DNA from: Heterocephalus glaber | Lineage: Eukaryota; Chordata; Mammalia; Rodentia; Bathyergidae | Length of the DNA stretch: 64,000 nucleotides | Direction of reading: 5' to 3' | Assembly: GCF_000247695.1 (NCBI RefSeq) | Contig: NW_004624854.1 | Location: 2,496,023-2,560,022 of the forward strand | Part shown: one piece after another, positions 49,079 to 60,430 of the stretch | How positions within the stretch are numbered: position 1 is the first letter of the stretch | Layout: each line of letters opens with the position of its first letter | The notes under the pieces: generated by a model | What the model was told of the DNA's origin: nothing | Databases searched by the model: none | Seen by the model: the letters and a program-made list of their open reading frames with translations, nothing else | Position numbers and translations under genes: made by a program

Positions 49079-50571
49079 TGTATTTGAAGGCGGCGCGGGG
49101 ACAAGGTGCGCACTTCTGTCGGCGGTGAAAGGCTAAGCAGTGTCCGCTCAGGGACACTACCTTGCTGACCCTTCTGTCTTCCCCGCCCCTGCCTTCACCA
49201 GACCCAGACGTGCGCCCAGCTGCACCTGCAGCCGCCGCCCGGCCAGGCTATGGCCCGGGTGTCGGTGCTGAACGTGGCGGTGCTGGAGAACCCGAGAGTC
49301 CTTTCCACAGCCCCTTCCGGTTCGAGATCAGCTTCGAGTGCAGTGAGGCCCTGACGGACGACCTGGAGTGGAAGATCATTTCTGTGGGCTCCGCCGAGAG
49401 TGACGAGTTTGATCAGATCCTGGACTCTGTGTCGATCGGCCCTGTCTCTGCAGGAAGACATATGTTTGTCTTTCAGGCCGACGCACCCAACTCAAGCCTC
49501 AGCCAGGAGACAGATGCCGTAGGCGTGACCCTGGTCCTCATCACCTGCACCTACCGTGGACACGAGTTCAACCGTGTGGGCTACTATGTCAACAAGGAGT
49601 ACCCAAACCCAGAGTTGTGGGAAAACCAGCCCCTGACGCGCGACTTCTCCCAGCTCCAGTGGAACATCTTGGCCTCGAACCCCCGTGTGACCCGCTTCCA
49701 TATCTACTGGGACAACCAGGAAGACAGGCTGGAGGCCCTTGAGAATCAGGATCCCACACTGGGCTGTGGCCTCCCACTCAGCTACACACCAGTCAAGGGT
49801 CTGGTCCCTCAGGGTTGTATCCCCAGCCTCCTTCCTGAGAACTCAATGGACTGTATCTAATGGGGCCCCCCGGGCCTCCCAGAGCTGTGTGGGGCATCTC
49901 CAGGACTTCAGAGCCACCAACTGCTTCAGGCTCTCAAACATGGCCCCAGGGAATGAGCAGATCTCTCCCAGACCAGCCCCCAAGATCATCTCAGTTCTGC
50001 TAAGCAGCAGCGCTTGGGTTGTTTGTTCTCACTGACATGTGTCAATTCTCCTCTACATGTACCATCAGTTCCTCCTGCCATGAGTACCATGGACCCAGAT
50101 TTTTTCCTACATCTTTCTGCCTCGAGGCATTTTTGATTGATGCCTGGCAAGGCCCTCATTCCTGTCCCTTCCTGAATATCTAAGTGGCATACCCTGGCTT
50201 CCTGGTGTCACAGGTGAGGCATCTGGGTAGGAGGTAGACTCAGATACAATCTGCCCTCCCAGGAGGAACATTAGGTCTTTCCAATCAGCATCCCCTTGAA
50301 GACTGCCTAGGATGTTGAAAGACAATGGCTGTCCTGGGGAGAAGCAGGCTCATGGGAGGCACCTGCCATTCCCAGACCACTGCGCTCTGAGGCCATAGAG
50401 TGGTTTTGGGCATGAGAAGTATCTGGCACCCCAAAAAACCTTCTCTCAGTATGCCCCCCCACCTCTGCATCTTGGTTGCCTCTGCTACATGGAAGCTGTT
50501 GTGACTCATTTATATATTAAAGTGTTTTTATATTAAAAGTGTTGGTTGGTCTAAAAATAAAAAAAAAAAAC
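49079..50571 (+). pseudogene. ASF1B: ASF1B processed retrocopy (retropseudogene), nearly full length
   Basis: The parent protein is ASF1B, a nuclear chaperone that binds the H3-H4 dimer during replication-coupled chromatin assembly. The copy is intronless and has about 170 nt of GC-rich 5' UTR. The coding region starts at ATG 49250 (MARVSVLNVAVLENP, matching the family N-terminus) and ends at the normal ENSMDCI stop at 49860, followed by a long 3' UTR. ATTAAA signals lie at 50516 and 50532 and an A-rich tail runs to 50570. A 13-bp duplication 'aactttcatgtag' (49066-49078 and 50572-50584) bounds it, as expected for L1-mediated insertion. The coding span is 611 nt where 202 codons plus stop need 609. 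The difference is a 2-nt insertion near 49293-49296 after codon 15, most simply an 'ag' duplication. From the true ATG the frame ends after 34 residues at TGA 49352-49354. Downstream of the insertion there is no other stop, so the copy looks fairly young. Histone-contact positions D54, D88 and R108 are kept and V94 is leucine (family numbering, from memory). Confidence 0.95.
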
Positions 50572-50584
50572 AACTTTCATGTAG
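50572..50584. repeat. 3' target-site duplication of the ASF1B retrocopy
   Basis: This is an exact second copy of the 13-mer at 49066-49078, and it follows the A-tail at 50559-50570. Confidence 0.93.
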
Positions 50585-50684
50585 AGCAAGACCTCAGAAG
50601 GCATAAATTCTAGTAATGACAACAATCTGTTTCATGTCTTATATTCACATTTTATTTCACCTCTGTTCACATTTATGAAATTAA

Positions 50685-50887
50685 AAACATTTTTGTATAT
50701 TAGGGATTGGACCTTGTGTCTCCTCGATAAGTATAACCCTTGTTCCTTTTAAATACTTTAGATAATTTAATATAAATTCTTGCTAAGTGGCCTGGGTTAG
50801 GCTCAAATTTAAGATCCTCTTGCCTCAGCCTCTCACATAGCTGGGATTATAGGCATACACATGTACATTTGGCTTCATTATTATTGG
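50685..50887 (-). repeat. B1+ID composite SINE, minus strand, with 13-bp target duplication
   Basis: An ID-like portion with 'tagggattggaccttgtgtc' is followed by a reversed 7SL-like portion 'tgcctcagcctctcacatag' and 'ctgggattataggcatacac'. The 13-mer 'tttatgaaattaa' stands at 50672-50684 and 50888-50900. Confidence 0.85.
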
Positions 50888-50900
50888 TTTATGAAATTAA

Positions 50901-51183
50901 CATTTGATTTTAATTTTCCTAAAATTTTATCTTTCCATAAATATTGCTTACTTCATTAATGACATTCTTGTGGTACCTCTCCTCAAAATAATTCTTCAGT
51001 ATTATGACATTGTCCTAAAGATGAGAAATTCATTGCTTTGCTTGCTAGAAAGTCATTATTTTGTTCTAGGTTGACAATTACAGTTGCCTCAAAATTTTGA
51101 AGACAGCATTCCATTGTCATCTGATTTCCATTGTTCCTGATGATAGTTCCCCTGTAGCTATTTATTTGAATATTAAACAAGTG
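50901..51183 (-). mobile_element. Old L1, minus strand, continuation
   Basis: 'agacagcattccattgtcat', 'ctgatttccattgttcctga' and the following bases match the reverse of an old L1 segment ('...ccattgtcttctggcttcca...'). It probably continues the L1 at 47840-49065 after the intervening insertions. Confidence 0.45.
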
Positions 51184-51285
51184 CAGTCGGGCACTGCTTA
51201 TGTATTCTGTGTCTGCAAATTCAACCTACTGAAAATAAAAAATATTTGAAAAAATAATCCATCTATACCAAACATATTGAAATAG
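51184..51285 (+). mobile_element. Tigger/pogo-type DNA transposon end fragment
   Basis: 'cagtcgggcactgcttatgt', 'attcaacctactgaaaat' and 'aaaatatttgaaaaaata' closely follow the well-known terminal sequence of a mammalian Tigger element ('cagtcggccctccgtatc...', '...gattcaaccaaccgcgg', '...aaaatatttg'). Only one end is present. Confidence 0.7.
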
Positions 51286-51289
51286 TCAA

Positions 51290-51640
51290 ATTTCTGTCGC
51301 TTAAAAAATACCTCAGAGAATCAACTTAAAAGGTTTATTCAGTCTCACATTTTCAGAGGTTTTAGTACATGACCCATTGGCTCCATTGCATTGGGCCTAT
51401 GGTGGACATCATGATATGAGCACATGGAAGAAAGCAACTGCTGACATCATGGAAAAGAAGAGAAAGATGGGAAGAAGAAACTCAAATCCTGCAGGCCTTT
51501 TCAGGGCAAAGTCCCAAAGGTGCAAAAACCTCTCACTAGACCCATCTCGCAAAGGCTCTGTCACCTCCCAATGCTGCACACTGTGCCAAGTCTCAACACA
51601 CAGACCTTCAGGGGACATTGCAGGGTTACACTTTATCACA
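51290..51640 (-). mobile_element. MaLR-type LTR, minus strand
   Basis: 'tcaacttaaaaggtttattc', 'tcacattttcagaggtttta' and 'cccattggctccattgcatt' then 'gggcctatggtgga' are the reverse of the same LTR group as 7370-7712. The overlapping ORFs of 79-112 codons are not coding. Confidence 0.7.
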
Positions 51641-51949
51641 GGTAGCAAGGGTACCTACTTAGTTTTTGTCATTGTTTTCTCAACAACTATTTTCATAAGG
51701 TTTACATTATATTAGATGTTACAAATAATTGAGTTGAATTTAAAGCATGTGGGAGGATATGTATACTTTAAACAGAAAGCACTGTATCATTTTATATAAG
51801 GGACATGAACATTTCAAATATTTTGATATCTCTGTGGAGTATTGGAACCAGTCCCCTGCAGGTAACTGAGAAATAATTATACATGTTATTTCCTGCTGTA
51901 GAAGTTGCATATGAACTTTCGAGTTCTTAGTACTTTTACCTTTGACTTG

Positions 51950-52055
51950 TTTATTTTTATAAATTTGACTTATTTATTTATATAAATTTCAGCCATTATC
52001 TTCTTGAGTTGTTTATTTATAAATTATATAAATTTCAGCAATTATCTTCTTGTAA
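51950..52055. repeat. Imperfect tandem duplication of about 45-50 bp
   Basis: 'tataaatttcagccattatc' + 'ttcttgagttgtttattt' is followed by 'tataaatttcagcaattatc' + 'ttcttgta'. The unit lies in AT-rich, probably L1-derived sequence. Confidence 0.7.
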
Positions 52056-52091
52056 CATATCCACCTTTTTGCTTTTACTACTTTCCTGTGG

Positions 52092-52518
52092 TGTTCTGGC
52101 TCATATCTAGATAGACATTTTACCAAAGCCTCATGTGTTCATAAATGGAGCATTTTGGAGGTGGCTGGATCTAGGGTGTGTGAATGTGAGAAAAGAGTTG
52201 ATCCTGAGATTATGGGTTCTTGGTAATGGATTAATTCACTAATTGATATATCATAGTTCTGGGTGTGGGTAATGGGAAACCCCACCCTAGTGTGGGTGGC
52301 ACAACCAAAAAGGTTTTTAGCTTGGATAGGGAAAGGGAGTCTGGCTGCTGCAGCTTCCTGCCTGCCACACCATGGACTGTTTCTCTTCTGTAAGGTCCCC
52401 CTACCTTGGAGCTGGCTAAGGACTGAATCCTCTACAAACTGAGCTGAAATAAACCTTTCCTCTTTTAAATTTTGGGTGTCAGGTATTTTGTCCTAGCAAT
52501 AGGAAAGTAACTAAGACA
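52092..52518 (+). mobile_element. MaLR-type LTR
   Basis: It shares with 32320-32711 the 'atatctagat ... accaaagcctcatgtg' head, a 'ggtggctggat' and 'agggtgtgtgaatgtg' core, and the 'gctgaaataaacctttcc' / 'caggtattttgtcctagcaa' tail. It ends near 'taactaagaca'. It is slightly longer than the other copy. It sits inside probable L1 sequence. Confidence 0.82.
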
Positions 52519-53359
52519 CATGGTAAACTAAAACTATGTAGATTATAATATTTGATCTTACTGCAAAAGTTTTGTGTACTATTTTCTGTATTACCCAACC
52601 TTGTTATCTTTGGGTATTTTTGTTATAATCCACAGCAATAATTGTTTTATAAGCTGTGATCAACATGCTGCTAAAGACTGCATTTAACACCTGAAACTAC
52701 AGTTTTATTATTTTTTCTATTTTATTGTAGTCTAATTTGTTGCTGAAATTATCTTTTCACTTAGTAAAAGCAAATATAAAAATGGTTATTTCAAAGTTCA
52801 TATTTGATAACTGCATTATCTCAATCCCCTTTCAATTATTTCTTTGTATGTCCCTGTGCTTTGAACAATTATTTCATCTCATTTTCTTTCCTTAACCTAC
52901 ATAATTGTATAAGATCAATATCATACAGTTTAATATTCTGAATTCTGAAGTCTTTACAGATGTAAAATTTCTTTTGACAGGTGAATAGACAGATGATCAA
53001 TATTCCAAAATCATTGTAACCTTATTAGGGATTGACATGACTTGAACCAGAATTTTGTCCCTAAAGTCAGTTTGCTTTGAAATGATTTTTACCACTCTGA
53101 TGTAGCAATGTACTCACAACCAAATTCAAGAATATCTACTATTCAATATTTCTTTTACAAGCTATGACAAGTAGGTTTCTCTTTTTTCAGTTCAGTGAGT
53201 TATTTAAAATCTTAGCTCAATTGCTCATTCTAAGCCAATGATCTCAACTCGCCTGGTTTTCTTTTTCTTTCAAATGTAATTTCTTCATGTTTTGATTTGT
53301 ACAAAGAAAATGAAATGTTGTCAACATGTGAACATGACTCTATTGCTAGTTACTCTTAA
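52519..53359 (-). mobile_element. Possible further old L1 sequence
   Basis: T-rich composition and position between L1-like blocks suggest continuation of the minus-strand L1, but landmarks are weak. Confidence 0.3.
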
Positions 53360-54027
53360 AATTTTTTTTATTTAAAATGTTCTTACAATTTTCAACAATG
53401 TTATTGGTACATAATTCATAAAACATATTTTCCTTTAAAACCAATTCAAGGTTTTCAGTATAATCACAGACTTAACCATCTCCAGCATACAGAGAATGTG
53501 TCTTCACCCCTCACCCAAAACAAACCCCTGTAGTTTTTATCAGTGACTCTTTGATCCTAGCCACCATCCCAAGACTATACAATCACTAACCTAATTTCCA
53601 TCCCAAAATATTCACCTATTTTAATTTTAGATATTAAATAGAATAATATTACTTGTAGTATTTTGAGAATGGCTTTCAATAGTTAATATTTTTGAGATTC
53701 ATTCATATTATTTTATGCTCAGTACTTCATTTATATTATTCCTGAGTAATACTTCATAATATAAATGGGCCACATTTTGTTCACCCATTCATAAATTGAT
53801 GAACTTTTTTTTTTTTTTACTTTTCTGTGTTACTAGTGGAATGTTAGCAGTATACATACAGACTTATGCTTCCATTTATCTTGGATGTATACCTAGGTGT
53901 GAAATTGTGGGTCATATGGCGAATGCTACATTTAACAATATGAGGAACTTCTAGAATGTTCGCTTACAACATTTTTATTTACTCCAAAAATGTATAATAG
54001 TTCCAATTTCTCCATATTTTGCCAACT
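53360..54027 (-). mobile_element. L1 3' portion, minus strand, left of a nested LTR
   Basis: 'gggccacattttgttcaccc' followed by 'attcataaattgatgaac' and 'ggtgtgaaattgtgggtcat' are reversed L1 landmarks (end of ORF2 / 3' UTR). It is broken at about 54028 by an MLT1 LTR. Confidence 0.75.
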
Positions 54028-54410
54028 GTATCTGTTTGCCAGAAATGCCATAAAATATATTACTGACTAGGTGGCTTATACAATAGAAATTTATTTTCTC
54101 ACTCTTTGAAGCTGGAAATGAATGATGAAAATGACAGAGGAATTGAATGCCTTTCTGGCTGGCTGATGGCTGCCACCTTTCCCTCTTAAAATGCTCATCT
54201 CTTATGACCAGCATGTCCTGGTGTCTCAGTCTGTTATCATGGTCCTTCTGATAGGAATACTCATCAGATTGAATTAAAGTTGACCTTAACAGGCTCATTT
54301 TAACTTAATTACAAAGAACGCTTTCTAGGTAGAGTCACAGTATGATGTGCTGGGAATTAGGGATTCAACAGGAGAATTTGGAAGTGATTTATTCAGTTCA
54401 CTACACCCAC
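54028..54410 (-). mobile_element. MLT1-type MaLR LTR inserted in L1, minus strand
   Basis: 'gtatctgtttgccagaaatg', 'actgactaggtggcttatac' and 'agaaatttattttctcactc' form the reversed MLT1 3' end. The right end has 'ggaattagggattcaaca'. The flanks on both sides are L1, so the LTR is nested. The ORF 53975-54298 runs across the L1/LTR joint and is chance. Confidence 0.78.
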
Positions 54411-54560
54411 AGTGGTCACTGTCATTTCACAGTAGTTCTAGTGGTTGTGAATTCTTGTGATGGTCTGATTTTCATTCCTCAATAGCCCAATAATATGAAA
54501 TATTTTATGATTTATTATGTTTTCTTGTAAGACAAATTTGATTATAATATATGACTTTGT
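54411..54560 (-). mobile_element. L1 3' portion, minus strand, right of the nested LTR
   Basis: 'tagttctagtggttgtgaat' then 'tctgattttcattcctcaat' and 'agcccaataatatgaaat' continue the L1 landmarks in the order expected after 54027 ('...cctagtgggtgtgaag...', '...gatttgcatttccctaatg...'). Confidence 0.7.
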
Positions 54561-54637
54561 GCTTCATTATACTCCAGATGTCTGTGCTTGTTGTTTTCTG
54601 TATTTCTGGGATGGATTTATTTGGTAATGTTGGTTGC

Positions 54638-54712
54638 ATTGCTTCTCAGCCTTTTGGCTAAGACTAAGTATAGTAATGTTAGCTTCAGTTACTGTTTTTA
54701 ATATATCTGTGC
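54638..54712 (+). pseudogene. RNU2 pseudogene: U2 snRNA-derived pseudogene fragment
   Basis: The sequence opens 'attgcttctcagcctttt' followed by 'ggctaagactaagtatagta', which is the 5' end of U2 snRNA with a few transitions. The branch-point recognition segment (GTAGTA in U2) is altered to 'atagta'. Similarity fades after about 40 nt but 'aatatatctg' near 54700 still fits U2. The 3' stem-loops and Sm site are not recognisable, so this is a dead truncated copy. U2 itself pairs with the intron branch point in the spliceosome. Confidence 0.8.
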
Positions 54713-57700
54713 AGTTTTCTTTTTAGAATTTTCAACTCAAAGTTGACAACTTCTTTCTGAAGATTTTCAATTACATATAATATACATTATTCTAGTTATC
54801 AATGTAAACAATTTATTTCATCCTCAATAAACATATTGCATTGAAACATATGCTTCTTACAAAGGTAATAACAGATTCTGAAAATCAGAGGCAAAGGAAG
54901 AGAACAATTTCGGGGGTTCCCAGTGATATATTCAGTTCTCAAACATGTTTGTTTTGACACTAGCTAGTTTGTTATTCTTTGAGTATTTGCTCTTTGAGTG
55001 TTGCTATTCTTTCAGTGTTTTTATGCTCAACAAGGCCTGTGTCCTTTTATATAATTCACATTGTGAGTCTGGCACATGCTTAATTATTCCCTTATGGACC
55101 AGTATAGTGCAGCAACTAAGAGCATGTTTATATGCAGTACTGTTTCCTGTTGATGATTCCTGGTGTGTGAATGTTAATGTTAGATATTAAAAAATGGAGT
55201 TGCTCTTATTTAACAAGAAAACATACACAAATGTAAAATTTTTGATACTTGTAAACTTGACAAAGTATAACCCTAACAGGTACCATTTGACTTTTCCAAG
55301 TAGAAGACTACAAGAATGTTGACTTTCTATTGGACCATTCCATGTAACAATTTATTTTTATACTATATTTAGACCCCTTTTGTTTTTCACCAATCTCAAT
55401 ACTTTAATCTAGATATTGCATGCTTCAAACATATTGCCATGAATATGTGAAACTTATTTTGTTTGCTTAGTACTCTGTATTAAGTATTTGTTCATTTAAG
55501 AGTCCATTGTATTAGCTCTTCAGTTCTCAGAATAATTTTTAATAGTGTAAGACTTAAATGGGAAGAAGATAATAAATAAAGCAGTTTGTATGCTAGTGAT
55601 ATTGTGACAAGAGACAGAATATTGAATAGCATTCATTATTTAACAATAAGTTAAGAATGCTGACTCTTAACTGTATTTTCTAATATCATGTATGATATAC
55701 AAAATTATATTAATTTTGATATTGTATATTAAATAAATAATATATTTATTACAAGTATATGTTAGTCACATCAGTTATTTATTAGTTATTAGTAAAAACC
55801 AAAGCTTAAGTATTTATTTGTGAATTTCCCCTTTTGTATGAAATATACATTCAAATGGTCGGATTACACTGAAATCCTGTTTCCATTGTTTTTCTACTCC
55901 TAAAACATTCTGAGATTACTGTTTAAAAGAACATATGTTCCTTAGAAATTTCAAAGTGAAAGTTATCATTCATTAATTTTGAAAGTTAGTACATTTTTGT
56001 TACTGCAATTTATTTCTATAATATTAAAACAGTCTAGAATATAAAAAATATTGCTAGATATATATGAAAATAAGCTAGATATATATGAATTCATGCATAT
56101 AATATACAAATCAGTTCCATCAACTTATTAGCCAACAACTGAATATCCAAAAGTTAAACATACAGGAATCCAAATGCATCCCTAGTTATTCATAATTTAC
56201 CATGCAACTCACATAACTCAGTAACCTGACTAATTTACAATATTCCCATTGGCAATGTATGTTGTTCCTCAAACTACTATAAAAATAATAAGTTGATTAG
56301 TCAGTAGCAATAGTATGATTATAAATTAGTTATATGGTAATTAAGAAACTGAAAACTTTGTAGAAAAGCACACCTAATTTAAATTCCGAGCTTATGCACC
56401 TACAGAGGTGGCTGTCATTAGAAACGGCAAAGGCAATGCGTAGACTGTGCCAAAGCGACACAACGCATTCAAATACAGACAGAGGGCTTGTATTTAATAA
56501 GCATAGAGGGTGAACAACTGGATGTGGAAGGGAAATTAATGGGCTGACCCAAGGGTTGAGATATTTATTGTGTACTTCTGCATTTTCCATTTTACAGTTA
56601 TTACAAAGATCCTTGGTAAACTAAGGTGAAGAAAAGCTATTACAGTTCTTGTGGACCAATTAAGTATTATAGCCACAAGGGGAAGCACGGATACTATTTT
56701 TTTAAGAAAGTCAAACTCGATCTGCTTTTATGTCCAAATTTTGTATTCTTTCACCCTCTACCCTGGTGCTGCAGATGTCTGTTATGAAGGGAATATTTTC
56801 TTGAAGTTAGACCATATCTTGATGGTTGACAACACTCTACACCAAACAATTGCTAAAATTTGATATATCATTTTTTCAGCATTATATTTTTCAAAAGAAA
56901 CATTTTGACCCTTCTGGTTTATTTCTATTCCTAAGCATTAACTTGTTCCTTTCTTCCATATACTGTCTAATACTATTGTTAAAACATCAAAATAAAACCT
57001 GTATGTCATTATTTTGAACATTAATTTCTTTGAACCATTCTCTTTTCAAAGCTAAAATTCACTAACCTACTGTAGACTTAGGGAAATATCAGAAAGTTTT
57101 AAAGGAAATACTGATATTTAGTTAGGAAAAGAAGACCTAGATAATTGGAGAGAAGTAGTAAATTCATTGGTAATGATTTTTATCGGGCATTTAAGCCATT
57201 ACTCAAATATATTTATAGTCATTCATGCAAGAGGCAAGGGGTTACCCTCGAAACATTCTGGCCATAAAACCAAAATTTACATGAAATAGAAATAATTTAG
57301 AGTTAAAGAAGGACAAAATAGTTGATCTAAAAGCAGAGGGGAAGATATGAAAGCCAGACATGAGATGTCCCAAGTAATTATAAAGATGCATCTCATCTCT
57401 AGTTGCTTTTGACAAACTGTTTTTGTGATTTATGGCAGGTGCTTGTTTATAAACCCATTTCTGCGAGGCAGAGTGAAAAACATTTATCATTCTGCTTGGC
57501 CTTGCTTATTAGATAAATGTCTCATAAACGTAACCTAAATCTGGGATGGCGCTCGACTGGCACATGAGCTGGTGGCATCTCTTCGACTCCTTTCATTTCT
57601 CTATTGACCACAGGCGGCCAAGGCGTGCGTGACAGAGAATGTTGTTAGGCATTATGCTGCATTTGCAAAGAAAGATCAAGAAAAAAAAAATCGTTCAGAG

Positions 57701-59041
57701 TCTCAAGGTCAGCAAGGCATTATTTATCAACAACAGGCAATTCGATATTGATTTCAGTTTAAACGTTCTACCTTGCAGCTGTTTTCAGTTAGTAATTCAG
57801 ATTAACCAATATAAAAGCTTTTGTAGTTTAAAGAGATAGGTACTGTGACAGCATCTAATTAATCAATAAAGATGTCAATCTAGAATCCACGTGGTAAATA
57901 AACTATTCCTTTAAGAGCATGAGAGATTAATTATTATCATTTTTAAAGTCTTAAGAAATCAAATTTTCTATGGATTCCTTCTCAATCTTCAACATGAACT
58001 TACTTTGAAATTGTCATTCTCTTCTTTGGAATATTCTGTTTGTAATTGTTAATTGATATATCAAAAATTAATGGCATTTTTTCACTGCTACTATTTAGTG
58101 ATTTATAATTATGAATTACATGAAAATGTTATGAATATTTAACTGTAGTGACTAGGGATATGAGGAAAGATTACTAATAAAAAGCTACTAAATTTGTACT
58201 ACAGATAACTAATGATAAACATGAGTAATACATTAGAAACTTGGAATGGCTTTAATTGTGTAAACAATCTGAGGAATTACTGTGCTGATTATTTTGTCTT
58301 TCAGAAGCATAAAAATTTGGAAACTGAAAGAATCAAACAATTGTTAAGTGAAGTAATGTTCAAATTCACACAAATTTTACTGCTAATATATTACTTAATG
58401 GATTAAATATGATGCTACAATTTTAAATATTTTAATATAATTTATAAATCTAAAATGAAGCATGAAATGTGTTTTTTAACTGACTTAAAACTGAAGAAAA
58501 TTTTTTATTTTTATACCCCATTTTAGATCACTAAGTAATTTTGCTCCTTTAGTCAGAAGATATTATCAAGTATTTATTTATGTAAATATTGACTGGCAAT
58601 GAAAACTGTATACCAATTTCAAGGGAAGCAGAAAAGAAATATAAAAACTGTTAAATGAAAGAACATTTTGATTTTATATGATATGATTTTTCAAAATACA
58701 TAAACTTAGTGCTACATAATCTTTATTCATCAAAAGATATTTTACTGTAGATAGCAAAATAAAATAACTCCTTTATGTATATAGTCTCTATTATATGATA
58801 CATACTCTTTTTATTATGGTAATTTTTTTGCCATTTCAGTAGGACATATATATATATTACTATATTTATTTTTCTCTTTCATTTTAGAATTTGTCTTATG
58901 AAAATTACTTTGGAAAAGTAAAAGTTTACATGAAAAGCATCAAGTAAATGAGCAAATAGGATTAAAATTATCAGCTGGCATGATTATAGCTACTCTTCAC
59001 TTGCTTTAGTTTCATTTAGGTACTGATATTAAAATTACATT
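54713..59041. other. No gene seen
   Basis: A long AT-rich stretch with short frames under 90 codons on both strands. I recognise no repeat family, RNA gene or exon with confidence. Confidence 0.5.
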
Positions 59042-59444
59042 AGCTAAATGGGTGCACATTGAGGCCATACTCTTAAGTGAAATAAATAGGACAGATATGT
59101 GTAAATATCGAATAGTTTCTCTGGTGTGAGAAACTTAAAGTGTAAATAAGGATCAAAATGTATAATAGATGATGTGAAATAGGAAAAACAGTTCCAAAGA
59201 GGAAAGAGAAGTGGGAGATATAGGGAAAAGGAAAAGAGGGAAAGGAATAAATATGAGAAAAGGAAGAAACAGAGATAACATTTTTGTAAATAGGGAGGGG
59301 TGGCGGGGTTGAAGGGAGGGCAGGGGAATGGGGAAAAAATAAGAACCAAGATACATCATGTACAGGTACAAATTCCCAGTGATGAATGTCACATATTGTG
59401 TACCTAAAATGTAACAATAAACTTAATGAAAAACAACAACAAAA
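59042..59444 (+). mobile_element. L1 3' end with 3' UTR and A-rich tail
   Basis: It opens 'gctaaatgggtgcacattga' and 'taagtgaaataaatagga', the end of the L1 ORF2 region. A long purine-rich 3' UTR (59165-59340), 'catcatgtacaggtacaaat', AATAAA at about 59416 and a tail of AAC/A repeats follow. The minus-strand ORFs of 79-114 codons over the purine tract are not genes. Confidence 0.85.
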
Positions 59445-60261
59445 AAGAGAGTCAGAGAGCTGATGGCCAAAGGTAATATAGCAGAATAGTGGGGCTGTTG
59501 GAAGAGAACAGAAGTGGGGTTTTTTTCAGATTTGCTGCGGGGTTTGTGGTATGATCTGCTCTTTCATGTTTACTATGAAATTTCATGTTTACTATGAAAA
59601 GTTGCCATCACATGCAAAAAAAACCCATACTGATGTTCCCCAAATGTACACTGAAGTCTTGCCCATCTAGAGACTTAGAAATAAGTCCCATTAATAAAAA
59701 TTATAATATTTTTCATAATATATGTGATCTCAGCCATACAAAGTTTATTTTTTCCTTGCCCTTCAAGATTTGAATATAATAAGATGTAATGTGCAAGATC
59801 AGGTCATTCAGAGTGAGATTGCTAAATCAGAAAGTTAAACAGTGTTGAAGTCATGGAGACAAATGATTTCAGACACTAAGCTGCCTTGTAGGAAGAGAAT
59901 TATATTTTCTGTTATTTTCGTATCAATATTTCAACTCTGAAATTAAATATTATATTAGCTTGACATCATCAGTAATTTGACTGATAGCTCCTTGAAGGTC
60001 ATTGCACACATTTTATTTCTATATTATCTAATACAAACTTTTCATGAATTTAATACATGTTGATTTTAGCTGCAATTTCAGGAAGCAACTGTTGGTTCAA
60101 TATGGCATAAGATGCAAGCCTCAAATCCACTGCTCTGCAGCAGTAAGCATGTGTTGTTTTGCTTAACTGCACTTAGTTGAGATTGAAATCACTTAATCTC
60201 ACTACGTCTGCCTGAGCCTGCCTCAGAGCTGCTAATAGACTTGGTTTTCTTCTCATGTCTC

Positions 60262-60430
60262 TTATTCAACTGATCTTCAACAAACGAGCTCAAAACATGC
60301 TGGCGAAAAGATTGTTTTCAGTAAATGGTGCTGAGAAAACCAGCTGCCCACATGCTAGAGGGTGAACCCACTCTAGATCTGCATCTCCCGCGAGGTCTGC
60401 TCTGTAAACCCCTGCAAGAACCTCCTCATG
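60262..60430 (+). mobile_element. L1 ORF2 fragment
   Basis: 'ctgatcttcaacaaacgagc', 'gctggcgaaaagattgtttt' and 'cagtaaatggtgctgagaaa' then 'accagctgcccacatgc' follow L1 ORF2 ('...gacaaaggatccaaaa...', '...caacaaatggtgctggga...'). It is a short diverged piece. Confidence 0.65.

Noticed and set aside
49162..49860. A 232-codon open frame as an intact gene
   Set aside because: Its first codon is TTG, not ATG. The true ASF1B ATG (49250) is in another frame because of the 2-nt insertion. It is a pseudogene frame.
59044..59417. Overlapping minus-strand ORFs of 79-114 codons, rich in F/S/P/L
   Set aside because: They read the purine-rich L1 3' UTR in reverse. No conserved domain is present.
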